From positions 17,035,382 through 17,099,381 of the forward strand of contig CM049317.1 in the NCBI GenBank assembly GCA_026874595.1: 64,000 nucleotides of DNA, written 5' to 3'. This document shows, piece by piece, positions 11,801-25,496 of this stretch. Position numbers and translations under genes: made by a program. Each line of letters starts with the position of its first letter. Position 1 is the stretch's first letter. This DNA is from Sipunculus nudus (taxonomy: Eukaryota; Annelida; Sipuncula; Golfingiida; Sipunculidae). The notes beneath the pieces were generated by a model. It did not search any database, was not told the origin of the DNA, and saw nothing but the letters and a program-made list of their open reading frames with translations.

Positions 11801-14800
11801 TTTCGTGCATCCAGTACAACCTGTAAATTTAATGTGCGTATAGAGATTTATCGATACAGATTAATTTTTCCATTCCCCCAGTCTTACTTGACACAGAGAT
11901 CCGCTTCTATTTTAAGCATTCTAGTTTCTTACAGTATATTTGCCTAAAACACAGACCGCGGATTCATGCAGAGACGCAACCTGAGAGCTCTAATTATATA
12001 CTAATGGGTAGAAAGATTATCCTTCGACATTTTGATTTGAGGGATTTTACTTTTAGAGCACGACGTTTACACCGATATTCACTGACGATATGTTGACTAA
12101 TGAACACATGATTTCACGCCATCACAATCATCAAGCGAGATAGAAAAATAAAGGTGAGTAAGATCTGCCAAAGCTGGTAAGAAAACATTACACTTGCGAA
12201 ATGAATGTGATACAATCTTGCCACTTATCGACGGATACTAATACCGAATGTTCGGGAAATGTGTATGGGCGGAGAAATACATGATTTGCTATATCTATAA
12301 GCATCACACTAATCTTATCCCCTTGGTCTGGATATATAAATTTATCTCACAAAAAATAAGAAGCCCTGGGGGCAGAACACAAAAGAGAAAAAAACACACC
12401 CGTGAGAAAGTTGCATTTTATACAATTAATAGATATGTTATTATCGTTGTGGCGTTATGTGCTTTATAACGTTTGAGCTTAAATATCCATCTTGTCTTCG
12501 TTTACTTTCCTACACAATATCTCAACAAGGGGGTTTAAAAATGAAGTCACAACTCCGAGAAGCACTACCAGCACAGGCGTGTTGGTCGAGCGCTAATTGC
12601 AATTTAGACACGATACGCCCATTATTCCTATTGTGCGTCTATTGCACCGCGGTGTCAAGATCGGCCGCGACACGATATTTGATATTTCGAGGCTGTCGGA
12701 TCTTTTGGATGCAGTTCGCTGAAGCTTGTGGGGCCAAGAGCGATATATCCAATAACTGAGCAGTAAATCACAGAAATAGCATTGGCCAAACATATGAATG
12801 ATCGTTTGTTTTCTAAAGAATTATTATATAGGATATATTATAGGAAATAAAAGAAAATAATTAAAAGAAATATTAAAGAAATATTATAAAGGATACATTT
12901 AGAGAGGTCTCATGTTCAAGAATCAATTAATCGAGTGATTTTGGGACAGATGTGGTGACTCTGCATCAATATCTGCCGTGATACATGACTAACCACAGGT
13001 AAGTATCAACCTTTTTGTCCTTGAAAAGTTTTGATTTCTATTAGTTTCCATCGGTCATGACACTTCTGACACATATTAATATAATAATCAGCTTTGTTTT
13101 ATACTTTTCTTGTTTTATACGTGGATAGCAACATTTTATGTCGCTCATGTTTCTGTGAATTTTATTTTCATTGGAAACTGTGAGCCTTCGCCCGCTGGCG
13201 TCATTGTGCTGTTATTCTCGTATTATCGAACATGTTTACCGCTGCCTAGCGATAGCTCATGCGTCTTTAGCAACGATAGCTTCATATATGTTCGCACGCT
13301 ACACGATGTTTATATGAAAATATATTGTGTTAATTACGAATTTTCCAGGAGTTACATTTAATACTCCAGAAACTAATTAAATTGAGAAAAATATGTCAGT
13401 TTACGCTTGGGTCGCTGGAATTGATCGGGAAACTAACGAGCCGTTCAGAAGTAACGGCGAACGGAGCTGTATCAATTAGCGCCTGGTTCATCAGAGGCAT
13501 CTCTTCATGCCTTTGACCAGCGATTTTTATGACCCCCGCCAGGAATAATCGACACGGCCAGGCTTGGAGTTGTGTTTCCATTTGTGTGACCTCCATGATC
13601 TTAGGAAGTCCTTTAGTAAGATTTTTTTTTAAACAGAATAAATTAATAAATATTAAATTTCATGGTGAATTTAATATAAATTTCTTTCCCTTATATATAA
13701 CTACTGAATAGCGTCCGTAAAGTTGCATCGGAATTATACATACAATATATAATTAAATCATCTATATCGTTAAATCATGTAATCATCATCTAATCCAGCA
13801 TTATTGACACATTAATCACATTATTATCACTTTTATGACATTATAGAAACATTATTAACATTAATATGATAACTTCCCCTTTGATTCTTATTATAATCTC
13901 TTTAGGAACATGTATCCTTCTACTAGTATTCACCACCACAGTCACGCTGTTCTTCAAGCTTCAGTAACATTATCATCATCATCAATATAAATAGATTATC
14001 ATTACCGTAGCGCGTCATAAACATCACTATAGTTCACCTCATGACCATCATCACAACTGGAAATTATCTAACCCTGTTTTTAGTTTTTTAGTGTAGATAC
14101 TCCATCTTCACACAAGTTTGAATGATCTGATGGAAACACAGGTCTTTTTATTAATGGTTTAATAAAATGTTTAATGATTTTTTATTTACTTTCCATCTTT
14201 TTTTTTTTTGCTTTAAAAATGGCGTATGTTATGATGATGATGTATATGTTTATGAAAATCAAACCAAACACTATATACTAATACTATATACTTCCATTTA
14301 ACGTTCACCTTAGTAAACTATTAATATTTGTCCAAATTGCTTTCACCATTTTATAGTAAAACTGCATATGACATAAGGCGTCGAATATATTACAAATATG
14401 AAAACATGGGTTCCCCCAGTGTCCCATTTTTCAAACTTTGAGCTATACGGGATAACTTTGTGCGACAGTCTATAATTATTCAAAAGTTTTCATGTATGAA
14501 AATAATTTTACCTTTAAATTGTTTTCATCTTCGCATGAGATTTTATTTCAAATATTACTTTTTTTTCTTCCACATTTCATGTATTGCTCGAAATGTTATT
14601 CGGAAACTTATTTCTCTACTAATATATCGTAGAAGATTTTCATTTTCTGTTCTTTCGAAGAATTGAAAGAAGATTTGATTTTGTACGGTTTATCAAATAT
14701 GAATAAAAGTTCACAGGTCCGCTCTTCAAAAAGATCCCTAACTACAATCTGGAAAATTTCAAACTGAGAGGATAAGAATAATGTTTCAGTCAATCATGAT

Positions 14801-15351
14801 ATTATTCATATTTATTTACACCCAATAACTGCATTTTCCGTATACAGTGGGAAAATAGGAAAATAATGTTCAGTTTCCTCTGCCAACTTTGTTCGTTGCG
14901 TTAACGGGGGAAAATACATGTAAAAGACAGGTTGAAGGATTGTGTTTAATAGCAAGGACATTTAAATAGTATATTCTTCCACAAATATTTCTTACGTTCT
15001 AGGCTATGTGTGTGATCTTAGTAATGGTGGAACCTTTTGGTGTATAAGATATATCAAATATCAAATTGTGAAAGACTCATCTTCTATTGAGCAGATTCAA
15101 TATATATTATTACTAAATGTTGTAAGAACTCCGGCAAATATGGCCATAACCTCAAGGGAATCAGTCAAGCAGTCACATGTGTAAAATGAGAGCAACCTAT
15201 ATGCTGTGAAATATGACACGTACATGATTTCGAGTTTCATTGCAAGCTTTTTGCTGAACATGGTTAGACGGAACAAACGGAACAGGTAACAGCTTGATTC
15301 AATGTATGATTTTTGTCCTTTCGGACCATGCGAAGAACTTATGAATATATT

Positions 15352-15352
<1 letters not shown>

Positions 15353-15400
<48 letters not shown>
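15353..15400. repeat. (AT)n microsatellite
   Basis: About 48 bp of AT dinucleotides. Confidence 0.95.
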
Positions 15401-15402
<2 letters not shown>

Positions 15403-18400
15403 CTTACATAAATTTTGTATTTCAATTCAGGTGTTTTCACACATTTTCCATGAACTATGAATTGAGCTATGCCTAGTTTTACGGCATAGGACACACTGGT
15501 CAATGGTCGGAGGACACACTGCAACTTTTTTTCAATTGTTTTGCAATTTAGTTAGAAAACATATAGCGATATAGGAAAGATAAATAATTTACTGTATGTA
15601 TGGAAGGTGTGTTGGGAAGGATACTTATTTTGTTATATAAACCAACGTTATTCCCTGATAATATTCCAACATATTTGATTGAAGTATGTAAAGTCTTCTT
15701 GTGCACCTACTCCTTTTGATGAAGGATCCAAGAGACTTATAAATGAGTCTTAAATATTTCGCCTCGAATCGCAACGATCCCGTAGCAGAATAAGTTGAAG
15801 CTAGTCTTACCTGAGAAAGACACCTATGCTAAGGACCAGCCAAATTCTTATGTTGGCAATAACGTTTCCATCTAATGAACAATATCATTTATTATATTTT
15901 AAGTACAATCAATGTAATGGATTTATGATTTTAGAAAACACTTTTTTAACATGAAACACTGATAACAATGAAAATGATATTAAAAAATCAAAGCAAGGGA
16001 GAGAACATATTATATTTAGGTTACATGTATATTAAACCCAAATATGAATCAGTGTGAAATAAATATGTAAGTACCAAGGACATCCAAACCTAAAAAGAAA
16101 ATACTTGTGATGTATTATGGTGATGAGACGGTCATATTAACGTGAGTATAACGTTTTGTAAGGAAATACATTATATTTTTGAAATGTCCAAATAGTCAGC
16201 TAACTCAACGGAATTATCGTTAGATATCGAACAAAAACAACAAATATTGTATGAAGTATATTCAAGTCAGTCCTTCAGGTGCCCGTTCAGCAGGCCAGAG
16301 TCCACAATAACAGGATAACAAAACATCAGACCCTTACAGCAATGAAGGGGACGCGGTAAGTCGGTTAAATCTATATTTTATTTTCATTTAATCAATATAC
16401 ATGTTAAGAAAACTTTGAAACATTTCAAACGTATTTTGCAGTAAATATGACCAAAACCGATTTATAGTTTAAATGTAGCCAGCTTCAGGTCAGAAAGTCA
16501 TGTCATTTGTTAATACTTTACTTGGCCCCGCGTTTTAAAGTTAAAATATTGGAGCTCAACTTTTAAGAAATTTAATATATATTTGAATATAAATTAAAAC
16601 AGCATAATTATTTGGATAATAGAGATCATACTAGTATAGGTGCGACCTGGACAGCTCAGTGTATGATTGGAATTTACATTCGCAGTCTACATGGTCTGGA
16701 CCATTAATTTTACTGGAATACTCCTGCATAGATAGTAATTTTGGCGGCTGCACAATTTTATTTAAGAATTTAATGTGTATCATATCATACACTCGTTTAT
16801 TCCGCCAAGACCATCTGTTTTAAAGCAGTGAATACATAGTTCCAAAGAAAACAGGTTATTGAACCAATTTTTTAACTGCCTAAATATTTGATCAATGAAG
16901 GATTGTACATTAATGCATCTCAGTCACGATAAATGATATACGGGTAAATGAGACAATTCCTAGAATTGTAACATGAAGCAGCATTTCTTTACACTTATCC
17001 TAGATAATATTTAACTGAAATGGCAAAGTGAGCTTGTGGCTTTGTTCAAATCTATGCACTCTGAGACTGTGGATACCTTTTGAGAACGGATTAAGTTAAT
17101 GAGGACTTTAGAATATCAGCTGGGTGTTTTATTCTTTTAGAAAAAAATATGTCTGTATAAAAATAAAAGTCAGTAATATTATCACTTTCTCACTTTGCGT
17201 TGTTTAGACCATGTTTTACATTCTAAATTGTTAAGAACTAGAAGGAAATGTCCAATTGAGTTAACTTTAACTGTTTGGGATGATAAAGTTATGATAGTGA
17301 ATATGAATATGCTAAAGTTGTATTATGATGCGGAGACTGCCATTTTAGTGTGTCTAAAGTTCTTTAGAAACAAAAGCTACATATCTGACAAGACAAGGGG
17401 GCTTTTACTTAAGTTTACCTACACATCTTGTTGTTAAGAGGCGTTTGTCAATGTTGGATTTCTAAACATAAGAATCTTCAGGGTGATTTTCAGGGAATGT
17501 TTGGAGATACAGGTAACACATATATTGGATTTGGATTATATTTGGTCAACTTTTTATTCAGAAATAAATTAAACTTTCAAGCTTTCATTTATTTTAGACA
17601 ACTTGTTTTTAAACAAATCATTTCATTAAGATATTTGTTTACTAATACGGCAAAAAGAATGGCCTGTGACATTGATTAAAATAAAAAAAATAATAATAAA
17701 TTGACTATCAATGGTATTTATTTTTACATTTCAACAAGAAAAAAAGAAAATATGTCTGAAGATAAAGAGTAAGGATATGCAGGAATAAGAATTGAATAAG
17801 AAATGTAGGCTTATATTCTACAGCACATGGTCTCTAGATTGATTAATGAATATCTAAGTAAAACCATATTTATTTAGCCACTGTAGGAAACTACTCTATA
17901 AACAAGACAGTTTGCTACATAACAAAAAGTGCAGGACAGATTTAAAAAGTATTACAATATACAAAGAAGACTAAAAGAGAGGAAATATTGAATCATCTGC
18001 AGTTAAATCTTGGAAATTCAGAACGCATACTTTCCGGCTCACTAAAAACATGACGGGATATTTGTAAACTGATCACGTTTATATTTTGCTATGCATATAA
18101 GCGTATAACATGACTGTATGCTAAGTCAGAATCCCAAATAAAATGCAACTCCAGTAACCGCAAAGACAGTTATCAATTATTCTTAATAGACAATGCTGTC
18201 TAACATAGACAAAAGATGTAAGGAATTATTAAACAAACGAGCTGTGTTTATAAATGTTCCTCTTCACTAAAATAGTTTGTGTCACTTTTTCATGGTTGAT
18301 GAACGCCATTTTTAGATCTGTCATGAACACGTCCCATTTGATCTAATGTGGGCTTTTTGCGCACTTTAAAAAAAATAAACATATTAGACTGAAATGTATT

Positions 18401-18514
18401 TTTCTATGTCTTTATTCGGTATATGATTTGAAATATTCTATCCAAATAAAGCGAATCTCAAAAGTTTTATTTTATTCAGTTCCATGATTTATCATATTTT
18501 TATTTTGGTGAGCA

Positions 18515-19345
18515 AGGGCCAAATAGGTTTTAGGCTAGTATGTACTTCACTAGAGGACCCCCTCTGAAATCAATCCCCTGGATGTGTCCACCTACAAAGT
18601 TTGGTGCTTTTATAATTTGTCAACATATTATCAGGAATTTGCTCTCACTCTTGTAACATGGCGACTGTGATAGTAAATTTAATTAACAAATTCTGATAAA
18701 AATTCATTGTGCTGGCCCAGGAGTTTACCTTTTGAATTTGCAACGATTAACAGAGATAAGTTGCAATAAATAACAAGAACAATTAAACTTATGAACGTTA
18801 GGTTGATCTTCTTTGGAAATATGGTTTATCGGTCATACTTAGTTCAAACACCAGTAGCCGCTTCGGCAGATTTCCTTTCTTATAAACATTAATACTTTCC
18901 CAAAGCTGAATCAAAAAGCCAATAATAGTAAACAAGTATAATATTTGCACATTTTTTCGTTTATACACTAAATATTTTGGTTTAATGTTTGCATGTAGCT
19001 TCCTCTGTCCCAAATTTGAGAATAGGTATGGTCACGTGACCATACTACATTTTTTTTAATACAGATGTATCATATAACCAAGTTAATGGCAATGATAAAA
19101 AAAAACATTTTATTGGCTTCTTTTGATACATAATTTATTATTTTTCATTAAACCGTAGTGGATCTAAGGTTATTTTTCCTTCCCTACCCCTCTTCATTTT
19201 CATGTGAAAAGAGGATTCTGTGATACACAGGGCCCAGATGGTTTTATGGCTCTGATACCTATCTCGTGTGTATTCAATGAGGGCACCCCCTCTGAAATCA
19301 TCCGATTTGGTGTACTCTTCCCATGTACATGTATAAACTATGGTG
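18515..19345. repeat. Direct pair of a dispersed repeat
   Basis: Two diverged copies about 700 bp apart, at 18515-18610 and 19225-19345. Both carry GGGCC...ATGGTTTTA-like starts, the shared block CCCCCTCTGAAATCA, and GGTGCNTTTAT. The family is unknown to me. Confidence 0.55.
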
Positions 19346-19978
19346 CATTTATCAGGTCCATAAAGATATGGAAAAAAATCTGACCCTAAGCCATCTGACT
19401 ATCACGATGATGTGTTCAAAATATGACGCGGCTATGCAAAATGTTTTAAATTTCTTGGTCATCATTGTAAGAGATAAAAAAATAGGAATACAAATTAACA
19501 AATGATCAAATATAAACAACTGCAATTGTATACCGTTTTCAAAACAAAATCATATTTAATCACTAATCGCGGATAGAGAGAAGCATTTTTTCTTTCACAC
19601 AAATGAGCTAACAACTCCTCTGGCAGAAACCTGCCCGTACATTAGGATAATCGATTTCCGGAAATTTTGAAGCTTCAAATGTAGATATTTCTTCCTAATT
19701 TTATACATATATGCCTTTCTCCGCTAAAACACATAGACGCTTATATTTATAGAATAAGCCAGTTATTAGGTCACATGAGGTAGAAATTACGAAAAATATC
19801 CGGGATTATATCTCCAAATAAAATTTGCAATATTGCCTGATCTCAGTGAGAGTGCCGTTCGAACAAATAATTTCATAATTATTTTTAATATTTTAATTTT
19901 TATTACAATGGGAAGAATTAGACGATTCTCGAGAGTCGTAATTATCTCGCGATTGGAACAGATGTTATCCTGTCCACT

Positions 19979-20510
19979 CTAGCTGGCCGAAGGGTTGTTA
20001 CGATTCCGTGCGGCATATTTGGCCTTCCATAAAGAACCTGAAGGATATTTTACAAATATAAGAAGCATTCTGTAAATATAATAAAAGGATAACTCTATTT
20101 TTTAGTCCACACGTACACAGTGGAGTACTTAGTTCTGTAGGATTGACACACTACATATGTGGCAAAAAGTTTGAAAATTATGAATAGATCTTCTAAATCT
20201 TATTTATACAATATTCGCTGTTCATTAGAAGAATTACAACTATTACAATGTTTTACTGGCCCGTTTAGCATACTTTATCAATTAAGTCTCGATCATTAAA
20301 ACACTCCATACTGTACGATTATACATTTCTTCTAAGGAACACAGAAAAAAATGATATAGAGAATTAGACAGAAAAGTTGCCTACTTCCCGTTTACCCTGT
20401 TCGAGCTATTTTTTTCTATTCTCTATAATACTTATGGTCTCTATAACAACATCCTCACCAACATACTTAAATTTACTTTGATTAAATTTGTCCCATGTTC
20501 AAAAGTTGAA
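19979..20510 (-). pseudogene. SnoaL-like gene copy, truncated
   Basis: Minus-strand relic of the gene at 8490-9828. Its last exon (20069-19979, 91 nt, same length and phase) is open and encodes MLLIFVKYPSGSLWK then AKYAARNRNN, ending in the same TAG. Exon 3 (about 20505-20387) keeps FNQSKFKYVGEDVVIETI and a GTAGGC donor. It has lost about 26 nt at its 5' end, has an in-frame TGA there, and carries one extra base in a run of seven T (plus strand, about 20409-20415) that breaks the frame. Exons 1 and 2 are not found. The homopolymer change alone could be an assembly error, but the 5' loss points to a real pseudogene. Confidence 0.65.
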
Positions 20511-22882
20511 TATCTAAGAATCCAAACATCTGTATGACTGCTATATGGGAGCAGTTACATCGATGCCGAAATGAAATATGAACCATGCATGATGTCAAGT
20601 TTATTTTCATGCTTCAATTCAGTACAATTAGTAGTTACAACCGAAACAAGCAGCAGCTGGGTTTCATTATTATTATAAGTAACTGCTCTGTATATGGCTC
20701 ATTCTGTGTGTCTTTTTCTTCATGTTTTCATTAGTACTGATGCAATTACGATACAGGCCAAAAACCCGCAGTATATGGATATAGGACGCTGTCAGTTTTG
20801 TTCTGTGGATAGGATATGCATTATTTCTTCCTACAAATTTGGGTAAAACATAGCAAGCTACCGCTGCATTTCACATCTATATTTCATTACCGTTTAACTA
20901 TGGAGGCCACAGGTATCATAGTGGTTACATGACGGATTGTACGGATATCGTTTTTTTTAATCTGGCGTAGCATGTATTTCGAAGAATAATTAATCCAGCT
21001 GACACCTATTGAGATGGGAAACATGGTTGTTGTACATCGTCCGTCGTTGAACGTATGTTCATTCTAGATCCTTTCACCTATATGACTAACATTTGCAATC
21101 CAGATAACTTTCTCTCTATCTCTCTCTCTCTGTCTCTCTCTCTCTGTTTGTCTGTCTCTCTGTCTCTCTGTCTCTCTCTCTCTCTCGATATATATATATG
21201 TCACCCCGAAACTCACCACCCTACTACTCGAAAATAATCCCCAAATGATTTTTCAGTATTTGGGCACGACTGCTAGAGACTCTATTGCTTACTCTCATAT
21301 AGCAGGAGGCATGCACAACTCTCCCTGCAAAAAGCCACCAAATTATCGTAGGTACAATAGTTTTAATATTGACATCATCCAGATTACTACAACCATGACC
21401 CACGCAATTTGGTTTTCTCCTAATTAAAAGCTTGCAGGAAATCACACATTTTTTATCCGGAAACCTATCAGATTATTATATTGCTAGATTTGCAAAATTA
21501 CAATTACCTACCCTAGCTGATGGAACATGTTACCTTTTATAACTATTAGACCTTTTCGTCCTGATTGTCTGGAACTTTTTTATTAATTGAACACGCTATG
21601 AAGGACCTTCTTTAACAATGCAGGTGTCAGACCATGTTTAGTTTCTGATGCTGTCTTTGATACATCCTCTTCACAACTTGTATACCCGGGAATATTAATT
21701 GAATAGTAATATTTAATCATTGTCGCGAGCTCTTAAATCGTTTTTCCTTATTTCAGTTGCGTTATATGACATCTATGTCAAAATTTCCAATAAGAACGAC
21801 ACAACAATGATTCATGAAAAATATACAGAATACATAGTTATCATGATAAACCGCAAAGTTATTTCTCCGATTCCACTGGTCGCATGACGCGAAGTCTTTG
21901 AGTTTCAAAAGCTTATGCAAATAATAAACAATCTACAGAATTACCATTTTCTTACCTCACTTTTCTGCACAAACACACAGATATGTAAACCAATTGCTTC
22001 ATCGTTCATCATTGAACATAAATAACAATACAATGCCTTTTCGGATATTATCTTGGTCATGAATTTAAGCCCTCTTAGACACTGTGCATGAACTGCGATT
22101 TGTTTGTTCTTGTATTTTTACGCCTATCAAATGTGCAACCATGTTAAGAATTACCACGAAAAACATATCGCTTTAGCCCTGTGTGAACTACCAGGAACTG
22201 CACAAATACAATATCCGCAAATGCATAGAAAATATGATTGTGGCATTGATTTCCACTGACAATTGTAAATACGTGAATTTGACTATATTTTGATCCCCGT
22301 TATTCCGATTTAACATATGACAAAGTTTTGAGTTCCAATTAAAAATGTATGTTCTCGCATTTCTTTGTTGAAAATAACCAGCTTTATTATGAAATTTGCA
22401 TGGTGCCATTTTTCACTGGTGGCGTTAAATAGACAGTTCCGATCAGATGCAGATAGGTCGTGGGTAACAGGAAAAAAAAGCTCCAAATTGAAATGTTACC
22501 AAATTGAAGTATAATTAACTTTATTAGATTTATTACAGCTAATAATATAGTTAACATAAAATGCAAAACGAAACGCAAAGTAAACCAGCATATTGTAACA
22601 GTTATTCAAACGAGATAACAGTCTTTACGACCAGAGAGGTGACGTAATTAGATATTTCAGAGCAGACGAAGACGTACCATGTTTTCTTAGCTGAATAACT
22701 GATATAGTGCCTAATTGCTTTTTATAAGTGAGTGAGCTGTTTATGGCATAGAAGCTCATACCCGGATAGGCATTTTAACGCAAATGTGCAGCAGAAAAAA
22801 ATCAATACTTCCTTGGGCCTCCCAATGGTAAAACGGGCGCTCGGTTAGAAACATAATTCTAAATAAGGACGTAGGAAGCAGA
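20511..22882. other. Intergenic, no gene recognised
   Basis: Contains the CT-rich microsatellite at 21110-21198 and otherwise AT-rich sequence up to the first exon of gene B. No core promoter element was identified with confidence. Confidence 0.4.
21110..21198. repeat. (CT)n/(TCTG)n microsatellite with short (TA)n
   Basis: About 80 bp of TCTCTC with TCTG and TTTG interruptions, ending in a short TATATA run. Confidence 0.95.
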
Positions 22883-25496
22883 ATGTTCGTCTTAAAATCC
22901 TGGATCTCGGTTTATGCTTTACTGATGATATCTTTCTGCACTTTGCCAGGTATATCAACTTATCATTATGGTCATAAACCAAAGAGCGATTATAATTAAA
23001 TTATTTGATCAATCACTTGTATTTATCGGGGCCATTGTGAGATAGGGTCCTGTGTTCGTCTTCACATATTTTTATTCGCTTTTGGCCTTCCATTTATAAT
23101 TTTCCATCTCATACATTACGGAACAAAACGAAACGTGTACCTCTCACGTGATTTTCCAATATTTCATTTCATAAGTCTGCTTCTAGATATAGGTGGTAAA
23201 AAGTACCAATATAAAGCTGTGTTAAAAAAATGTATTTAGCCGAAAGGTATATTACTAAGATCGGAGGTGAAATTGGTGATATTGGACTAATGTGGTTATC
23301 AAGATTTTAAAATTATATGATTCTAAAACAAAACTTCGATGTATGCAGCATGTATATTTTAAATACGCGAAAGGTCAAACATATATCTCCGAACATTTTC
23401 CGCAAAAACCAAGGAACATTTTTTCCTATGAAACATCCGTTTGAAATCGATCACCATTCACATAAATCGTCAAATTTGAACAAAAAGCTGTTGTGTTTGT
23501 TTACCTTGACAGATAGCGCTGGGTGTCCGATTGGCTGGCTAGAGTTTGGAAGTTCTTACTATTTGCTGGAGGAAACCGTTGCATCATGGGAAGATGCAGG
23601 CAAAACGTGTACACAATACCAAGCCCGACTTGTCACGATAGAAACAGAGGAAGAAAATATGTTTCTAGCAACATCCGTCGAGTGGGAATATGCATGGCTT
23701 GGGGGTAACGACCTACGTAATGGTAAGCATTTTAAATTATTTTCTATATAATAACATCTTATAACATTGATTTTGTTAAGGATTATATTTGAATGTTTAA
23801 GAGATTGTTGGGATGTCACGTCATATTTTATTCAAGAGACATCAGCGAATACTTCCTAACGTCAAGCATTCCAATAATTAAAATACTTTTACTATAACAT
23901 GAAATTAGTTTAATTTAAGAAACATTGATTTCAGAGGGGTTCTGGGAATGGCAGGATGGAAGTAAAATTAATTGGACCAACTGGGCTAAAGGCGAACCAA
24001 ATAATATATTTACCCTGGGTTTTCCCCAAAATTGTCTTCAATTCATGCCGCCGAAACAAGGCCTTTGGGATGACGGACGATGTCGTAATCCTCGTCCCTA
24101 CATTTGTGAGATGAATAAAGGTAAAATGCTATCACGGTTTTATTGGTTTTTATGGTCTATATTATGGGCACTAGCAGGTTTTCTTTGGTTTACACACCCT
24201 TTATCGGCTTCTGTGCTCTATGGATAGATAACATAGCCCAAATCTTGAAATCATGAGCTTAAATCTCAGCCCAGAAGCGCTGAGCTTAATCACGATTAGC
24301 TCCCATCCAGGGTGAGCTCTCTGATGGCTTAATGCATTGTCTGTTTCCAAATGCCGTTTTTCACTCAAAAAACTAGTGCACCTCTTCGGGTAACATTGTG
24401 TTACAAACCAAGCACTTTTAGATGCGGTACAAAGAGCCTTGTTGACGGTAGGATAAATATGAGTTCCAGCCCTGACACAGATTCCATGATGGAATTCTAC
24501 AATTCTACATCTTACCAGGATAACACCAGCGTTAAACAACGAAGGCGGATACCCCCAACAACCAAAAATTATAAATAAAAATTGTGAAAATGCCTTTTCA
24601 ATTATTTTCTGCAAGTCCCCTTTAGACCCTGATACAGATCCATCAAAACGATAGATTCACCTGGACTGTGAGCATACCTTCCATTGTTTGCTACGTTTTC
24701 TCCAAAAGAGAACCACGTGAACGTACTTCGTTTAAGCTTCCATTATTATAAGGTCTTTGCGGTATGGTGATGGCTGTCCCATTCCTCCATTGAGACTGCG
24801 TCTTCAAGGCCACGTTAATTTATGACAGGCGGGCTCTGATGGTATACATGTACCTTGCCCAGCCAAACATAAACATCTAAGATTTTAAAATTATTGTTAA
24901 TGAAACTTTGTGAGAAAAGCACGCAGGCGAAATGAAAAGGAATGTATGCTAGTGCGGACCAATGTATATTTATTGAGATACATTACAGAGAAACACTGTA
25001 CAAAAAACAGTGGGGCGAATATGGTAAGATTCTGATCTAGAACTAGATCACACATTGGAACCACGAACATCACATAAACAGTGATTTATTAGTTACACAA
25101 CATTACCCAACGATAGATTTGGTCATGTCATAATTGTAAAGAATATTTTAGTTTGTGTAAACACTTTATTAAACTAAATAAATTTGTCTGAAGGTTTTTG
25201 TAATATGTATAATTTTGTTGAATTTAGATGAATGGACATATTCACATGGACTTCGAGCAAACTTCATCGGATTCAACGGTTTATTCTTGGAATCGGCCTC
25301 CTTCTTTTCAGGAAGTACACGCTCTACAATCACCTGCGGGATCCTCTGTGCCCAGACACCTCATTGTCTCTCCGTCAACATAATTTCAAAGCAAGCTGGG
25401 AAAACGTGCTTAATGATGAATCATACAACAGAAGAAGACGAGGACACGTTCAAATCATGTAAAAATTGTAAATTGATAATAAAAAGCGTGATTTAA
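22883..25496 (+). CDS. Secreted C-type lectin with C-terminal PAN/apple-like domain
   Basis: Four exons, all phase 1: 22883-22949, 23513-23722, 23935-24120 and 25228-25496 (CDS 732 nt, 243 aa). Donors are GTATAT, GTAAGC and GTAAAA; acceptors end in CAG or TAG. Residues 1-22 are a signal peptide. Residues 27-152 are a C-type lectin domain starting GCPIGWLEFGSSYYLLEE. It has WEDAGKTC, the EPN triplet at 113-115, conserved cysteines at C126, C142 and C150, and WDD at 137-139 in place of the usual WND. EPN in this family goes with calcium-dependent mannose or GlcNAc binding, so sugar binding is likely but inferred. Residues 155-243 fit a PAN/apple fold: LRANFIGFNGL, then C..LC.....C.S.N, C and a C..C end. 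No membrane segment is seen. Probable role: secreted recognition lectin. Weakest point is the GTATAT donor of exon 1. Confidence 0.85.
24235..24345 (+). mobile_element. tRNA-derived SINE fragment in gene B intron 3
   Basis: Resembles the plus sense of the SINE seen in gene C introns. TGAGCTTAAATCTC corresponds to the box-B region TGAGTTCGAATCTC, and CCATCCAGGGTGAGCT to CCACCCAGGGTGAGCT. Only the head-to-body junction is preserved. Confidence 0.5.

Larger units (their letters stand above)
11801..19978. other. Long gene-poor stretch
   Basis: No exon I can defend. It holds an (AT)n run at 15353-15400, a direct-repeat pair at 18515-18610 and 19225-19345, and a block at 14830-15310 similar to 20520-20880. 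The only longish open stretch, about 17195-17679, spans two frames, matches no family I know and ends in an A-rich tail (17680-17700). Confidence 0.5.

Noticed and set aside
12457-13596. More GC-rich patches with open frames on both strands near 12.6 and 13.5 kb
   Set aside because: No motif, no splice pattern; possibly old repeat sequence.
17195-17679. Two adjacent plus-strand open stretches with an A-rich tail (processed pseudogene?)
   Set aside because: Different frames, AT-driven composition and no recognisable protein motif.
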